Part shown: positions 1-13,419 of the stretch, piece after piece
Layout: each line of letters begins with the position of its first letter
Numbering within the stretch: the first letter of the stretch is position 1
Assembly: GCA_008508345.1 (NCBI GenBank)
Contig: QNGE01000102.1
Coordinates: 374,621 to 438,620 of the forward strand
DNA: 64,000 nucleotides
Source of the DNA: Paragonimus westermani
Lineage: Eukaryota > Platyhelminthes > Trematoda > Plagiorchiida > Troglotrematidae
Reading direction: 5' to 3'
The notes under the pieces: model-generated
Database searches by the model: none
What the model saw: the letters and a program-made list of their open reading frames with translations, nothing else
What the model was told of the DNA's origin: nothing
Program-made: the position numbers and the translations under genes

Positions 1-400
1 CAGTGATTTCGACCTGTCTCGGAAGTCCTAATCGTGGGACTATCGATTGAAGTTAACAGGTCAGTTACTGTGTCTCCTCTCCAGACGATCGGGCAGCCTG
101 ATCATTGCTCACAAGCGAGAGTGGTTGAGCGTTCAGATTTGATAATTCGGTCCTGCCTAATGTGAGGTGAATGGCACAATGGTCAACACGGTTGCCTCAA
201 GAAAAGCGTGGCCGGCCGTGGCAAGGATATGCACCACCGATGAGCTCTAATGAGAGTGAAACTCGAGTCTAGCGGTTGTTTTCAAAAGAGGTTGGTTGGA
301 AAGTCTATCTGAATGTGAACGCTGCAATCGAATGTAAATGATGGTCAACTTGAAAATAAACCAAATCCCCGACTAGTAATCAGAAATACTGGTCTGTTTA
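1..400 (+). mobile_element. tRNA-like/hammerhead SINE, copy A (left end outside the window)
   Basis: Shares nearly the whole sequence of copy B and the body of copy C. The B-box segment is deleted (AAAGCGTGGCC joins directly to GGCCGTGG near 206-220). The hammerhead at 231-275 has CCGATGA instead of CTGANGA, so U4 is replaced by C, and stem I is poorly paired. After the usual 3' end (CAACTTGAAAA near 345-358) the copy runs on into CCAAATCCCCGACTAG, which belongs to the start of a following unit; it is therefore more than one unit. Confidence 0.75.
231..275 (+). ncRNA. Degenerate hammerhead motif in copy A
   Basis: CCGATGA at 237-243, stem II GCTCT/AGAGT with loop AATG, GAAAC, and GTC with C at 269. 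U4 is C and stem I (GCACCA against TAGCGG) has mismatches. Probably inactive. Confidence 0.65.
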
Positions 401-3400
401 GCACCAAGACCCGAAGTCACTTTCAGTTTTAGTCGGTAGCGGAATGGGATTGCCTCTACGGTCAGTAAACCTCAAATAAGTGCTGATATGGTCAACATCA
501 TGCCATGAATGTGCTACTCTTGTCTGCCACAATCTCAGTGTTAAGTCTGACCATGAAAGGGATTTACGTAGCACACACACGCACGTATGTTCGCACGTGT
601 ACACTACGACGCAAATTGTCACACTTCGTGCGGAAAACAAACTGGCAAGTTTGCTCTGCCATATAGATTATTGACTGAGTGAACATCCAAACTTTCAGTC
701 AGAAAAGCTGCATTGTGCACACACGTTTATCAACGCACTACCTGATTCTTTGCAGTTCGATACGAGTGTTTTACCGAAGTTACCACTACGACATAGTACA
801 GCACACTAGCAGCAGCCGCAGCATGACTATTGCTATCAAAAACAATGGCTATTGGGCCGCTTATGGGTAACACCCATGACGATTACGTGCAATCAGCCTA
901 GTCATCATGACATGCACCCTAGTCGGATTTACATTATTTCGGGCTTATTAACTCTGTTCAACTAACACTAGCTCATACGGTAGCACCCTTCAAGCACAAA
1001 AACATGCACATCTATTACACCGTGTACTATGTCTTTGTGATGCTGTGGTCTGTACCAGCGCATAAGTTACACCGGCAAGGAGGTGTCAATGTTTGTAATT
1101 CACTCACTTGGACCAGACGAATCAATAATGCATCAAGATGAATCTGAAAGAGGCCCAATTACATGCTGTTCCTTCAGCTGATTTGTGATGGCCTAATGCC
1201 TAGATGTTTCACGGTTGGGCTTTTACCAACTTACTAACGCTGTCACACTGTTTATCAATAACAAAGTTTCTTGATGTGACCTGCTTTAAAGTGGTTGATC
1301 AAAATGGGATAGTGTGTACGACAAGTTACAGTTCATGTTGCCATGGCCGTACCACCCCGATTAGGAAACACTGCACACTGAATTAATCTAGAAGCCCCCT
1401 AGTTATCTCATAAGACGTTTGAAGTATGCTCGAGGGGGTTAGGTTGCCTTTGCAAACTCCTAGGCCATTGGGCGGAAGAGAAAGTCGACCTCAAGAGAAT
1501 GGCTTCTTCATGTGGTTCAGGTTATAGTGTGGCACAGTGTGTACCTTATTTAATGTCCAGCCTCCGAACGAAGAAAACAGCAGAACTCGTGACCGAAACG
1601 TCTAAAACCAAAATGGTTCGAAATTTGACACAAAATTATGAACAAGCGAGAACCTACATGAAGCTGGGAGAAGGCTGTCGCGTTCCACTCCGTTAGGACG
1701 GCGCGTAGCCCGGGTTTCCACCTACGTACCTCATCTACGACATAATTCTTGCTTCTTGCTTTCTTAGGCACTACAAAATGATCGCGCTACGTCTAACTGG
1801 AAGCTTAGTTCAGGCTTATGAAAAGTTCTCACCTTCGTGCCTTTACTGCCGTTAATTTCATAACCGATTGTCACAGGTTGTCGGTGGGGTGATTACCTTT
1901 TCTTATCAGTAAAACACCTGAAGGTCACAAGTTTTGAGATCTAGATCATGGGTTTTCAATTGAAATAAACTGTTCAGGTTGCACACAGAGAGAGATCTGG
2001 AAATCAAAATTTAGAGAAAATAACAGTGTAAACTTTACGAGCCCCAAGCGGTTCGACCGATAGTTCATGTGGATTACCATCGTGCAGTTGGAACACTTTT
2101 GTGGTAGAATGAATGAGCTGATGACAAAAACTGATTGCTTACGTCAGAATCCATCAGTTAAGCCACCATTTGGTCGTAAGTGAAAAGAAACTTCCGGGAA
2201 GTGTTGTCATAAATGTGAGTACTACCCTTACATAAATAATACAATTATTCACGGACGACGGATAGACCACATTTAAAAAATCAGCGTTAGTTGAATGCAA
2301 TCCGTTCTATTTCAAGGCTGATGTACATAAACGGTGTAGCAATGACGTGATTACTGCAGATCATGAGGCTATTCGTCTTGTCAACTAATTCTAAATATTG
2401 GTTGAACAATTCAAATGTTTCATCTGAGTGCATAGGATGAGGTATTTTTATCCACGAGAAACAGACGATGAAACCGTAGTAGTTCCACTCATTTCCCTGT
2501 ATCCTGTAGCACAGGACAAATATATAGGGGCAGGTAATATATCGGCTGAGATAGTTAATATGTAAGTTTTGTGTACTACTGTTCTAAATAGGTACTGATC
2601 AGAAAATGTAGGTTACTTTGTGAGTTTGTTAAGTAAGTTTAAATCGTCAAACTATCCGAGTTGGCCAGCGACCAGTCTTACACGGAAGAATTACGTATTT
2701 CTCAGCATACGTCCATGTGTCGTTTTCAAGGATTCCGGCTGAAACGCACACTTCTCCACACTTGTTCTCTAGGTATTCTTCCGTGCATGCAAACTACTCA
2801 AGATTCGATATGAACTTGGAACCATCTTTCTACACTCCTAGAAATAAGTGCAATTTCTTAGTGATTAATCTGTCATTCTAATTCTGAAAGTGGCTATACA
2901 TGCAACTAGTGCATTTTGCTTGAAGTGCTCGAAGTTTCTGCACAGACTTTGATGTTTCTTTAGTATCGCTTAGTGAGAGTGAACCCTTGGGACAGTTCCT
3001 CTATCCTCTATTTGGTAACCGCAGCTTGGTCTCACACATCTGTCACGCGTTGGTAGTTCATGTTGACCGATAACTTACTGAAATTGTCACTTAAGAAAAG
3101 TGTCTGGACCAGTAAGTGAGTGGAGTTCAGACGCCTCCTGTTTGTCCGCTACCCATTTGGCTGAAAAACCGTTTAACATGTGAAATATACTTAACCCATT
3201 TTATTCCAGAAAAATTCAGTGTACTGCTTCAATAAGTTTCGAACGAGTGTTTCTTAAGTCCCAGGACTCATACTACTTCGTCCTTTTCCAGGACACCCCC
3301 CTTTCTGAAAGATTAACTGAAGTCTATGGCACTTTGATACACCTATCAAACCAGTAGTCCCAAGATGTTCTCATCTGAGCTCGCATCCTGATTGTATGTT

Positions 3401-4149
3401 GTCCATTTCGAAACTCTGATTCCTTTAGAAAGTATCTCTGCCGGTATCGCACAGGACCTATACGAAACTGTGCTGTCATTTTGGAAAACGGCAAAGACCA
3501 CTGGAAGAAAACATTCCAGTTCGGTGATCTGGTCTGCCATATATTCGACTTCATCCAATATTTTCAATTCACTCAAAATACCTCATGAAAACACAATATA
3601 AACCATCGTTCTTAGTTTACTGTAGACTTCCTCTGAATTACGAGGTCGTCCTTTGTGAAGTTACTTCAGTCATAGGTTCATAAGTTCCTGGTGTACTGTG
3701 TATGAACAACCACACTTTACTACCGAAGGATAGTCAGATGGAGGCATATATTTAGGTATTGAAGTAACCGGAGAAAAATGTAAGAAGAAACGCCGCAGCG
3801 CACTATGGCGGGAAATGTTTACTTCACATGAATTTAGCATCGACGACTTTGGCGTTCAGAAATTATTGTTAGGCTAGAGTGTGTTCGTGCTCGAGGCAGT
3901 ATTAAAACATATACCTCTGGTGCTCATTTTCCCAACAAACGGTTCTTGTGGCACCCACGTTCTTGGGTTGCAACGATAAGTTGTTACAGGAGAGAGGAAG
4001 ATCCTTCCTTGTGTCTCTCCGACTCTGCTTTGGTCGGGGAAAAGTTGTGTGTTGGACAGTGTGCGCGTGTAAGGGAAAATTGAACAGATAAAAGGCGATT
4101 TCACTGAAGATGCTCACATGCAGCAATTTCACCATCGAACATGGAAACA
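401..4149. other. Stretch without recognised feature
   Basis: Only short open frames on either strand; no repeat copy or domain recognised. Confidence 0.5.
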
Positions 4150-4650
4150 CACTGAAACAACATTCCACCAGATGTGCCCATTTATTCACCTGTGGGACTG
4201 GTCGACAATGGTGGTTAGGTAACTTGTGGTGCCGGTTGTCCCTCACGTATGCACCGACAACGCGAAATGTTAGAATGCTCAACCGTTTCATTTGTGGTCA
4301 CAGAGTTGGATAGGGCGTTTCGGCGTGAACAGATCTTGACTGTGAAGCAGTCCTGGTTACAAAGTGACTTGCTTGTTCCATGACCGAATTTCGGGATTAA
4401 ACTCTTGGACATTGACCCTTGAATGGTGGGATTTTGTGTCCGTATATGACCTAGTTTGTGGAATATTTTGTACGTGAGAGTTAGGTCTCCCCTGAGGTGT
4501 CTATAATTAACTGATAATTGACTTAATTCTGCTGGTCTTTCTGCGTGGGACATTTTAAAGAGCTCCTCAATCCTTCCAGTTATATTTCCAGATATCTGGT
4601 AGGTTCATGTAGACTCTTTTGTCATCAAAGTGACAGCACTTGCTCGGGTT
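4150..4650 (-). mobile_element. CR1-like LINE fragment (end of reverse transcriptase ORF), decayed
   Basis: The minus-strand frame reads a segment like RIEELFKMSHAERPAELSQL followed by NYRHLRGDLTLTYKIFH, the pattern E-R-L-x-x-L-x-L...Y-R-R-L-R-G-D-L-I-x-T-Y-K-I-x-H found after the catalytic domain in CR1/Jockey-group LINEs. Further on, FTVKICSRRNALSNSV matches the F-S-x-R-V-I-N-x-W-N-x-L-P-x-x-V block with the Trp lost. No catalytic domain precedes it; 5'-truncated. Confidence 0.6.
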
Positions 4651-7600
4651 TCTCTAGCATGAGTACGTAAGTGTCGAGAATGGTTCTGGATCGGCTGTTC
4701 ACGTATTTCAAACTGGTGGAACATTAACATGGCCTTTATACCGCTGCTGTCCGTTTGGCGAAGCGTGCCGGTGTTCTGAATTATGTCCGACCGTTCACTT
4801 TATAAAATAAGCCACAGAACAAGGGTAAAAAGGTATTCGCATACCACATTGTGTCTTGCATTTTCCAGAGTTTGCTGTTGCGCCGAATCGTGCACAACAT
4901 GCTTAAGTAGACAGTTAATTACAAGTCCATCTTCGGATTGTAAGTTCCCCAGGCACGCCTCTCAAAATCCAACCACCGCAGATCAAAATTCACGAGATGG
5001 TGCCTGCAGCAAAAGGATAGAACTGATACTATAAGGAAAATAATTGTAGTACTCAACATGATCTTCACCGATATGGATTTGAAGCCATGCTGGGATGTCT
5101 CCATTACAGAGTGCGGCCTTAATCATCATGGCGCTGTGTCCGACTTTTTGGCTGCAATTTCAAGTAATACTACTTACGTTATAAGTAAGTAGTGCACGTT
5201 TGCGTGCACAGATCCGAACGCGAATAGTGGAACGCTACATCAGGCTTCCAGGACCTAACATTCTGAATGTGATACACTACATTCAAACTGAATGGTGCCA
5301 TCCGTCTTCTGAACATGGCAGTTAAACGTAGGATTCTGACCAGGGTCTTGTCCACAAAACTTAACAACTCAGTGTTTTAATAATTGTCTGGAGCCCTTCT
5401 GGAAGCTTTCTACCTCTGTACAAAGGAGTTTTAATACACATCACCCAGGATGCCCTTCTCTGTGAGGTACGGTCGTATTGAAGGCTTCAGTTTTTATCCA
5501 CTTCTGTAGCTGTTTCCACAGGCTGGCAAGTGATGGCTGTTGGGCAGCACTGTTGGACAGGTTAGCGGTGGCAGGCTGAGAGACTGTCCGCATAAACGAA
5601 TCGAGTGATCCACCAAAAACCGACAAAGACGCATTCCAGTCCATCTCATAAATCACGCACGGGTTTTCGTCCAACCCACTGAGCGTTTTCAGGGCTTTAT
5701 TAATTAACATACGTTTGAAGATAGCTAACCAGATATTGTTAACTCGTAATAAAAACTCTTAATAAAAAATTCACTTATTTCTGCCCCCATCCAAATTGTT
5801 TGCTAGAATGGATCCCAGGTACTGTATATTGTGTATCAGAAATTAGTTAACACGAAGCTTCCCCCTTGTCTTTATGTTACGCGTACATGCTCGTTATCTT
5901 CTCCCCACTTTTCCTATTTAAAAAAAACCGCCTGACATTCATCATTATGACGGTAGAAAAATTAAGTAATTTTGCCAAAAATTCGTTGACAAAATGTCAG
6001 AGGTTGTACCGTGATCGCGTCAACATGCTGCGGGTTAACAATACAGCACTCAGATTACTAATTTCACTCAAACAATTTCGGATAAAGTCATGCTCTGGCT
6101 GCACAACTTGAATTCCAAGCTTAAATTTCATCCTGGTTAATCTAATTTAATAGGATTGTCCAGGAAGACCATACTTAGCAACTCATCCACAGTGTAAATT
6201 GTAGGGGAGCATAGTTAAAACGGCGCATTTGGGAAGAATCGAAAAAGTTGGCGCAACTTGTCCACAAAACTGTCCAATTTGCAGTACTCAGTCGACTGCC
6301 GAATCTAAGAATTAACCCATGACAAGCAGGTGAGCAGGCGCAATCCGGTCACGTAACTCTAATTTACACAAAGCTAGTTAGGTGGAGCGAACTGCAATCC
6401 ATGCACATGACTAATGTTCGGCGTGTCAAGAAGACACCCTGGCTCCAGCCACGTCTCTCTGTGATAGTCTTGTCACGTTTGTTTGAACTCAGCACAGCGT
6501 TACGAACAGAGTATCAGAAGTCCCCTCATTGGTTAGCTTGTACCAGAGTCAGCCTTCGGCGCGAAATTTCTCGTCTTGACAGGCAGACAGCTTACGAACA
6601 TGTGCGTCATCGGTGATTTCTCACTCTCCATCACTTTTAACTCGGCTACCGATGTAAGCCCTAAGGGATTTGATCGTGTGTACGTAATACAGTTTGGGCT
6701 GATTGTTACTGACTTCAGACAAGAGAATCTCCTTCTCACAACCGAAGGCGTACTGAGCGTCGTTGAAAATTCCTGTATGTGGTCGTGTAACCGTCAGATT
6801 AACTAGAGTGTCAGAACTGCTTCCGACTGGTTACAACAAGAGGAGGCCAGGTAACAAGGATTTCACAGATTACTTGTTATTGCACCAACATGCAGACACA
6901 TCAACCGAATACCGACTTTTACGCGGACATAAATGCCGCTGACATCTCTTGTGGAGACATCATAAGGCAGTACTATGGCTTTCTACACTAACCGCTTCAG
7001 GTTCCATGGGTCTCCGGAACGTAATCTCCAGAAAAAATATATGCCAACGCAGGCCCTAAACTGTGCATCATTTTATTTAACGTGAACTGCTAGTCCACAA
7101 ATCAATGAAAGGAACGGAGAAATGTGGACCTGAGGTGCGAAGTTGAGGCGCAATTTTTTTCTAGGAATTTCAAGTTTTGCTTCTTCTGAGGTTCACCTAA
7201 AAGTTCGTTGACTACTACGGATCTAACGACTGAAGTAAGCCGTATCAGTAGAGGATTTTCTCACATATCGTTGAGATCATGATGATGATTATACAAACCG
7301 GTAACATGTATCAATCATCTCACAATTTTGAGGTCAGATACAAAACCGGAACTCTAAACCATTTAACGGGAATTTCAACTGAAGGACTTATTCAACGTGC
7401 TTACCCACAAACAAACCTTCTAAGCAAGTCGGGTTAGTGAACAGCCGGAGCACACGGATTACACGTTGTGTGATTTTACATACTAAGGCAATGTTCTCCT
7501 TTTCTTAAGTGATGATATCACTGGTATACCAGTAGACCAACATGTATCTACCGCTAATTGACGGATTCGTATACTTGGTGGATTCACTCAGCTCTGAGTC

Positions 7601-9398
7601 AAGTGTGGCATTTGAGCAAAATATCACCAAGTATTGTCTTACTAGGGTAGGGTTTTGGTTCGTGTGTAGCACAGTACTATGTAACAGATACCGTAGCTCT
7701 CCATTTTCCACTTTCATTCAACTTGGACAAGAAGAAATTGATTTTATTTGAAACAATTGGTTCCCTTGGACAGTTTGAACAAAGCGGTTAGAACACGAGG
7801 ACTGATTTTATGTGATACTGAAGGGAAGCCTATATCAAGCCAATGATATCCAGTATTATCTATATGCTACATATGTATTATGGGTACAGTGCAAAAATGT
7901 CCCAGTATCCACAGATGTTTTTCTAAAACGATCCACTGTCTTCTTAATAGCTGACTACCCGAGCAGAGTAGCTCGTCCATTCCAATTTGCACACCGCATT
8001 TTTCGAGACATGGCAATTTTCTACAGAGCGAAACAGATCAATTTGGGTAACATTTGCGAACGAGCTATCTGCAACGATCAGCAAGTTGCATAAGCCATTG
8101 CACTAATTTATATTTAGAATAGGAGAAAAAGACCTAGTGACATGAAACAGGTTTGGCTTAATATCAAGGCCATAAAACTGGAAAATACCATACGACGCTT
8201 AGCTTTTTTGGAAACGTGGTTATATAGTATTGCATCCCAGTGCATAAGTGGTACGGTAAGCTTAAAAACACAACATGAATTACTTAAGAGTTTAAGGGGA
8301 CATTGCTCGGTTTTTATCAATCTTTCACTAATTTGTAAGTCTGTTTCGCTCGAGTGCAGCTTTTTACTACCCATGGTTTGTTGAAAAACTCATTGTGATA
8401 ACACAATCTATCAAGGAAATACCATATTCCTACTTTGTTCATTTGCGCTCATTTGTGAAGGTTGGCTCCCAAACGTGCACTGTGCTTCAGACGCTTTAAC
8501 GTTCATTGAGAGGTTTGTCAATAGCCAGGTGTTATCAATTGTGGACCGTGGGTGGTCAAAACACTGACACGGCGCCGAACAGTTTGACCAGAAATGCGTA
8601 TATCATCTGGTCTGCTTTGGTACCAGCACTGTGTTGTGGACGTTTGCTAATCCAACTCAATCGGGGGGCCTGTTTTTTGTAAGCCGTTGAGATAAGTTTC
8701 TTAGTTGTAATTGTTGTGAGATGGTTGAGGCGCCGGATTTGGTGCCCCGATGTACACATGTGGGACGATCGATATGGTGACATGCGCCTCTTTAAAGTTT
8801 GCGTTGGAAGCTTTGTTGCACTGAGCTGGGTTGTACGGATTCATTGCAGTCAGCTAAACCTATCCTGGTGAATATTTATGGGATATGAATTTTTTTTAAT
8901 AAGGTAGCTCATTTGTTTTCCAATGAAACTAATCATATTACTGGTGAGCAGTAGACGATTTTGGTTCACTTAGATCGAATATCACTCATGACTGCTCGTA
9001 GTCGTCGCATTCCCATAGAGTTTTCAGTCAACCCTTTTCTAAACCAAGCACTCTACGTAAGCCTCACTCCTATCAGAACTCGTGACTAGTGTATCTCCTT
9101 AGTTTTAGTCGGTAGGCGCTAACAACTAAGAGTACCCAGTTAATGAGAAAACACTTGTTCCGAAACAGATGGTGATATTTCCCTTAGTGTTGGATTCACC
9201 TTCGTTTGAACTCTCCAGAGAGCAAAATGAAAATCAGTAGTTTCACAAGCTCAATGAAAAAGAGGGCCAATTTGTGCACAGTAAATGAACAGAGTTCGGT
9301 TGTGTTGTTGTACACGCCTTTCGTGGCGAGCAGCATGAGGCCGTTTGAAGAATTGCCCTACACCTCCTGACAAGCAAAAACGCCTCGATTTACTAGAC
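4651..9398. other. Stretch without recognised gene except the possible exon at 5441-5724
   Basis: Open frames are short and without known motifs. The block near 8940-9020 resembles the outer part of repeat copy D (GGTGAGCAGTAGA...TTTGGTT), so a very old copy may be present. Confidence 0.45.
5441..5724 (-). CDS. Possible terminal exon, unrecognised protein
   Basis: A minus-strand frame of about 93 codons with varied, non-repetitive composition (for example ENPCVIYEMDWNASL and SLASLWKQLQKWIKTEAF). An acceptor-like TCTGGTTAG precedes it at 5725 and an ATTAAA lies six bases past the stop, too close for a usual 3' UTR. No family recognised and no partner exon found. It could be a real exon of a gene extending outside my recognition, a decayed element, or chance. 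Confidence 0.22.
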
Positions 9399-9410
9399 AA
9401 AATGTTAACT

Positions 9411-9534
9411 TATGAGTAGTCGGGGATTTGGTTTATTTTCAAGTTGACCATCACTCACATTTGATCGCAGCNGGCTGGAAAGTCTATCTGAATGCGAACG
9501 CTGCGATCAAATGTGAGTGATGGTCAACTTGAAA
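9411..9534 (+). mobile_element. tRNA-like/hammerhead repeat ends, inverted around a single N, with target-site duplication
   Basis: The 12-base sequence AAAATGTTAACT flanks the block (9399-9410 and 9535-9546). Inside, 9411-9471 is the reverse complement of the family 3' end plus the following CCCCGACTACTCAT, and 9473-9534 is the same 3' end in plus orientation; N9472 joins them. Either a real head-to-head insertion or a collapsed longer element. Confidence 0.7.
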
Positions 9535-9546
9535 AAAATGTTAACT

Positions 9547-12500
9547 GTAAACACATACATATAGTTATAGAGCATTCGCTGTCGCGGGAAATGAGTAGCA
9601 TCTTGAAGCCAGTTATCGATGTGTCTGCCAATGATTGTTCACAAATGATCAGGGGCTCATCATACAGCATGACAACGAGCTGAAAGACCAAACCTTATTG
9701 ATCGTAAAGCACACCACCTGATGCAACATGGGCTGGACTAAACGAAGGCTTTTTCGGGTTCTATTCGTATCACGAACGCCAGCGATCGATATAACGCGCA
9801 GAGTCTATCGCAGCCAGACAATGTTACATCATGTTGTATGTACAAAAGGACACGTCCGAGACAGCACGGTCGAAATTGTTTACTGTGGCTTGAGTTTTTG
9901 TTTGAACCTTTTACTTCAAAAACACCTGTAGATACACAGAGGATTTCGTGTCAACAGAACCTATGCAACATATTTCCTTTACCCCTCACGTGAATATCAG
10001 CAAAGTGACCAGTCTGAATACAAAAAATGAATAACTTACTTCATCATGTATTTTCCTACACTTTTTGAGCAAAGTGTCACCTGAATGGAGTTACTCGATG
10101 TATCCTCAGGTTGAGACAAACGCCTATATCTAAAGTATGCTTTGAGTTTTGTTGGGTTTGCTTGTTTCGAATGACACATGAATTTCAAAGTATTTCATAT
10201 CTGTGGTGGTTGTTCCCTAGTCGATTATGGTCTACGCGGTCTTCATGCTCGATTGAAACACTCATCCTATTATGATAAGAATGACGGACTTAATGGAGAA
10301 GTGGGCGGAAGTTAAACTTATGGTAGTGACCATGAGGATGTTCATAGAATGGGAACTGAATTGCAGCATTTCGAAGTTTCCGCAGATGTTGATTGTTACC
10401 ACTTAACATCTATGAAGAGAAGAACTTGAAACAGTTTTAAAAAAACAAGGATACAGCAGGTCGGACAGAAGGGTCAGTTTGCAAGGACAGACACAGAACA
10501 GAACACGAACCTATATCCCGATTCACGAAGCTACACTAAATACAAGCATAAACGTCTCATATATGTCTGTTTTCAGTTCACGAAGTGATAGGCTGTCATA
10601 CAAACAACAATGCTGAATATACCTTCTACGTAATCAAAAACAAACCAAGTAAGATATGTGTTTGACAATTCTGTCAGAAAACAGATGCATTTAGTGAGCC
10701 GCGGCTATATGACGATATGAGTACGAACCATTAAATGAATTAGTACAGATTACGAATGAACTCTAAACCATATCTATCCATAACTGTCGTCAGAGATCGG
10801 GATGCACAAATTATAACCCTATACTCAAGACTACGATACCCAGGTATCAGGACGAACTTGCCTCGAATGAGAACTTGACTGTACGTGGTCAAATGTACAA
10901 TCACTGTTGAAATAACCACCCGACTACGAAATCCACCCATACTTCTATAGAGCAGCCGCACAGAATCTACATACGCCAAACCTTGTTAGCTCCATTTTAT
11001 TCTTGGGCTTTCTCATTTTGCCTCGCACAATTGTGCATACATCGCAATCTATCAACCAGCTATTGTTCTCAGAGTGTGGTACGGCCGGACAGGCAAGGAA
11101 GTTGACCAAAACGTCACCGAACACAGGCAGTCCGTCTGTCAGCAGAACACAGCAATGAATCCGGAATAAGTGCACGCATCTACACGCACATATATATACA
11201 TATATGTAGATGTATATGTAGAGTGTCGAATATTTGCTCAGTCGACTCCCGCCAGTACACAAGAGAGGGAGTAATTCCCCGTGGTCTTGTGTAGCTTAGC
11301 GTTTCAGTGGTAGATTGCTTGTTTGCGTGCGTCCTTAAGTGACGCCCTGTTGGTTCCCACCCATTAACCTCTCCCCCCACCTAACGTTGTATGAAGTTAT
11401 TAAGTGAACAACTCACATAATGTTGCCTAGGTTGAACCTTTCATTCGATGCCCCGCAGTGGTTCTGTCAGAAACTATAGCCACAGTGACACAAGGTCGAA
11501 ATGAGTTAGTGTTGTTCACACGCTATCTAAGTATGCATAATGTACTCGGTTGACCACACCCTTGCCCAACAAAACAACTGAACGCCATTGTTTCTTAATC
11601 ACCATGCCCCTGTGTTCAGGTCTGACTCCCTACCCAGCTATACACCATCGTATGATAATCCCTCACTCGATCAGGTGTGTCACGGTAGGACATGGGACGG
11701 TAGACTATAGTCACTTGTTTGTTTCTTCCTTTCCGTGCTATTGCATACGCATACACACATATATGTATTATAATTACCATCTCTCACTTCGCGTATTTCA
11801 TCTAATCCGACAGTGTTGTCAACATAGAGCCGGTGGGTGTATCTGTGTTTGTGTGCTGAAGGTAAGTCCAGCTCAACTGAAGTTTTTCGACTGAAATAAC
11901 AGAACTGTTTCAATCTAAACCAGCCGTAGAGTATCAGTCCACTTTTCCGAAGCAAGAAACTACGCACAGCAGAGTAATTTGCTGAACTCGCCTAAATATC
12001 CCCGGACAAATGTTGTACCATCAACTAAGAGTTAATCTTATTCTTGTTAGTCTACAGGGCCAGTCAGTCGGGTGAGGTGAAATCGACCTGAGAAGCTGTC
12101 CATAGTTTTGTGAATTAGCATTCTTTCAGCAGATGTGTTACTCTCTCAACTATTGTAACTAGCCATTTATCTGGCAGACATTATGACCGATCTGGATAAA
12201 GGGAGGCAACAAAGTGCTTTCGACGAAATTTTGTAGACTTTTCGTATATGTAAACGTGTCAACCTTATGACCACGAACAGTAACTCGCTGAGAAGGCACT
12301 AAGCACCATTAATCGTCTCACCCCAACATCCCACCACTGCTCTTCTCTTCTGAATTGTAGGTTGTGCACACCTGACCGTGTGCAGAAAGCGTCCCATTTA
12401 TGTTCGGTGCATGTCGGACATGACTCGCTTAATGTGTGTACGCAGTCGCTTAAAGACGGCTTTACATTTGTTCAGATCGGTCACGCCTAACTGGTTATTC

Positions 12501-12664
12501 AAAGTTCCGACAGGATGTCTGTATATTTGTAACCCACATGTGAGCTCTAGTTGGTCTGGATTGATACATTCCACCGCTTCAGGTTGCCAGCTTACATTAG
12601 CCTATACCAGAAAGGACTTGAATTTGGGACGAGCGTAGGACGCATCACAATTTATCTTCGTCCC
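9547..12664. other. Stretch without recognised gene
   Basis: AT-rich simple sequence at 11188-11220; nothing else recognised. Confidence 0.5.
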
Positions 12665-12765
12665 TGATAAACAGATTGGGAATAACACAACGTTAGGAGC
12701 AAGTTGTAATACTCTACGTTTCAACCACCTCGGGTGGCCTTCCTCAGGAATGTTGTAATCGAAAT
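12665..12765 (-). mobile_element. Minimal-hammerhead repeat, copy 1
   Basis: About 100 bases matching one arm of the 53.6 kb palindrome, with GATAAACAGATTGGG at one end and the GATTACAAC end at the other. The motif at 12711-12751 (minus) keeps CTGAGGA, stem II with loop CGA, GAAACGTA and stem I ATTC/GAGT with one G-U pair, so it could be functional. Confidence 0.65.
12711..12751 (-). ncRNA. Minimal hammerhead motif in copy 1
   Basis: Core CTGAGGA (12741-12747), GAAA (12719-12722), cleavage residue A at 12715. All invariant core bases are present; the stem II loop is CGA instead of TGA. Confidence 0.6.
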
Positions 12766-13410
12766 CACATTGACACTTTAAACGGTGCTGTCAAAATATG
12801 GTTACCCAGAGTTGAACTGGTTGTTTCGTAACACGGTGGTTGCCCATTAGAATCAACATCTAATTGACGGAGCTAGACACGGTGCAACAGTCTTATTGGA
12901 ACTAGGAACATCAAGTAGTGTGACTTTCCACGGTCTGTTGTCTTAGGAACCTCTCTTGGTGGCATACCGAGCAGAAAGAATTAGTGCCCATATAAGTGGC
13001 AGTTCATAACGGAATGTACAGGAATGTGGCGTGGTGTATAACACCGAATTCAACTACCACATGGAACATACCGGTTGAAAGATGAATGTATTTTAGTATC
13101 TGATCTATGATAGAAAGCAACTGTCTACCAGATAGACGCATAACTGTTTCTACTCGAGTAGAGCAAAGAGCGGTCGAATCGGTTGTCATCCACAAATAAC
13201 CACATGCTAAATCACCAGAAACGGGAAGCCATCAGGATCACAGTGACTGTCGTTAAAATGCCGTTGTGTCAAACTGGACTGAGGTAACCATATGACGTCA
13301 TGATTTTGTGGCGATTCGCATGATGGCATACTGTTATAAGAGAAAACTCCCCCTTCAGCCCAGTTCATCAACAACCAGCTGTCCTTGCAGTCTCCCGTAG
13401 GTGACGGAAT
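12766..13410. other. Stretch without recognised feature
   Basis: No open frame with a recognisable motif and no repeat copy seen. Confidence 0.5.
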
Positions 13411-13419
13411 AACTTAGTA

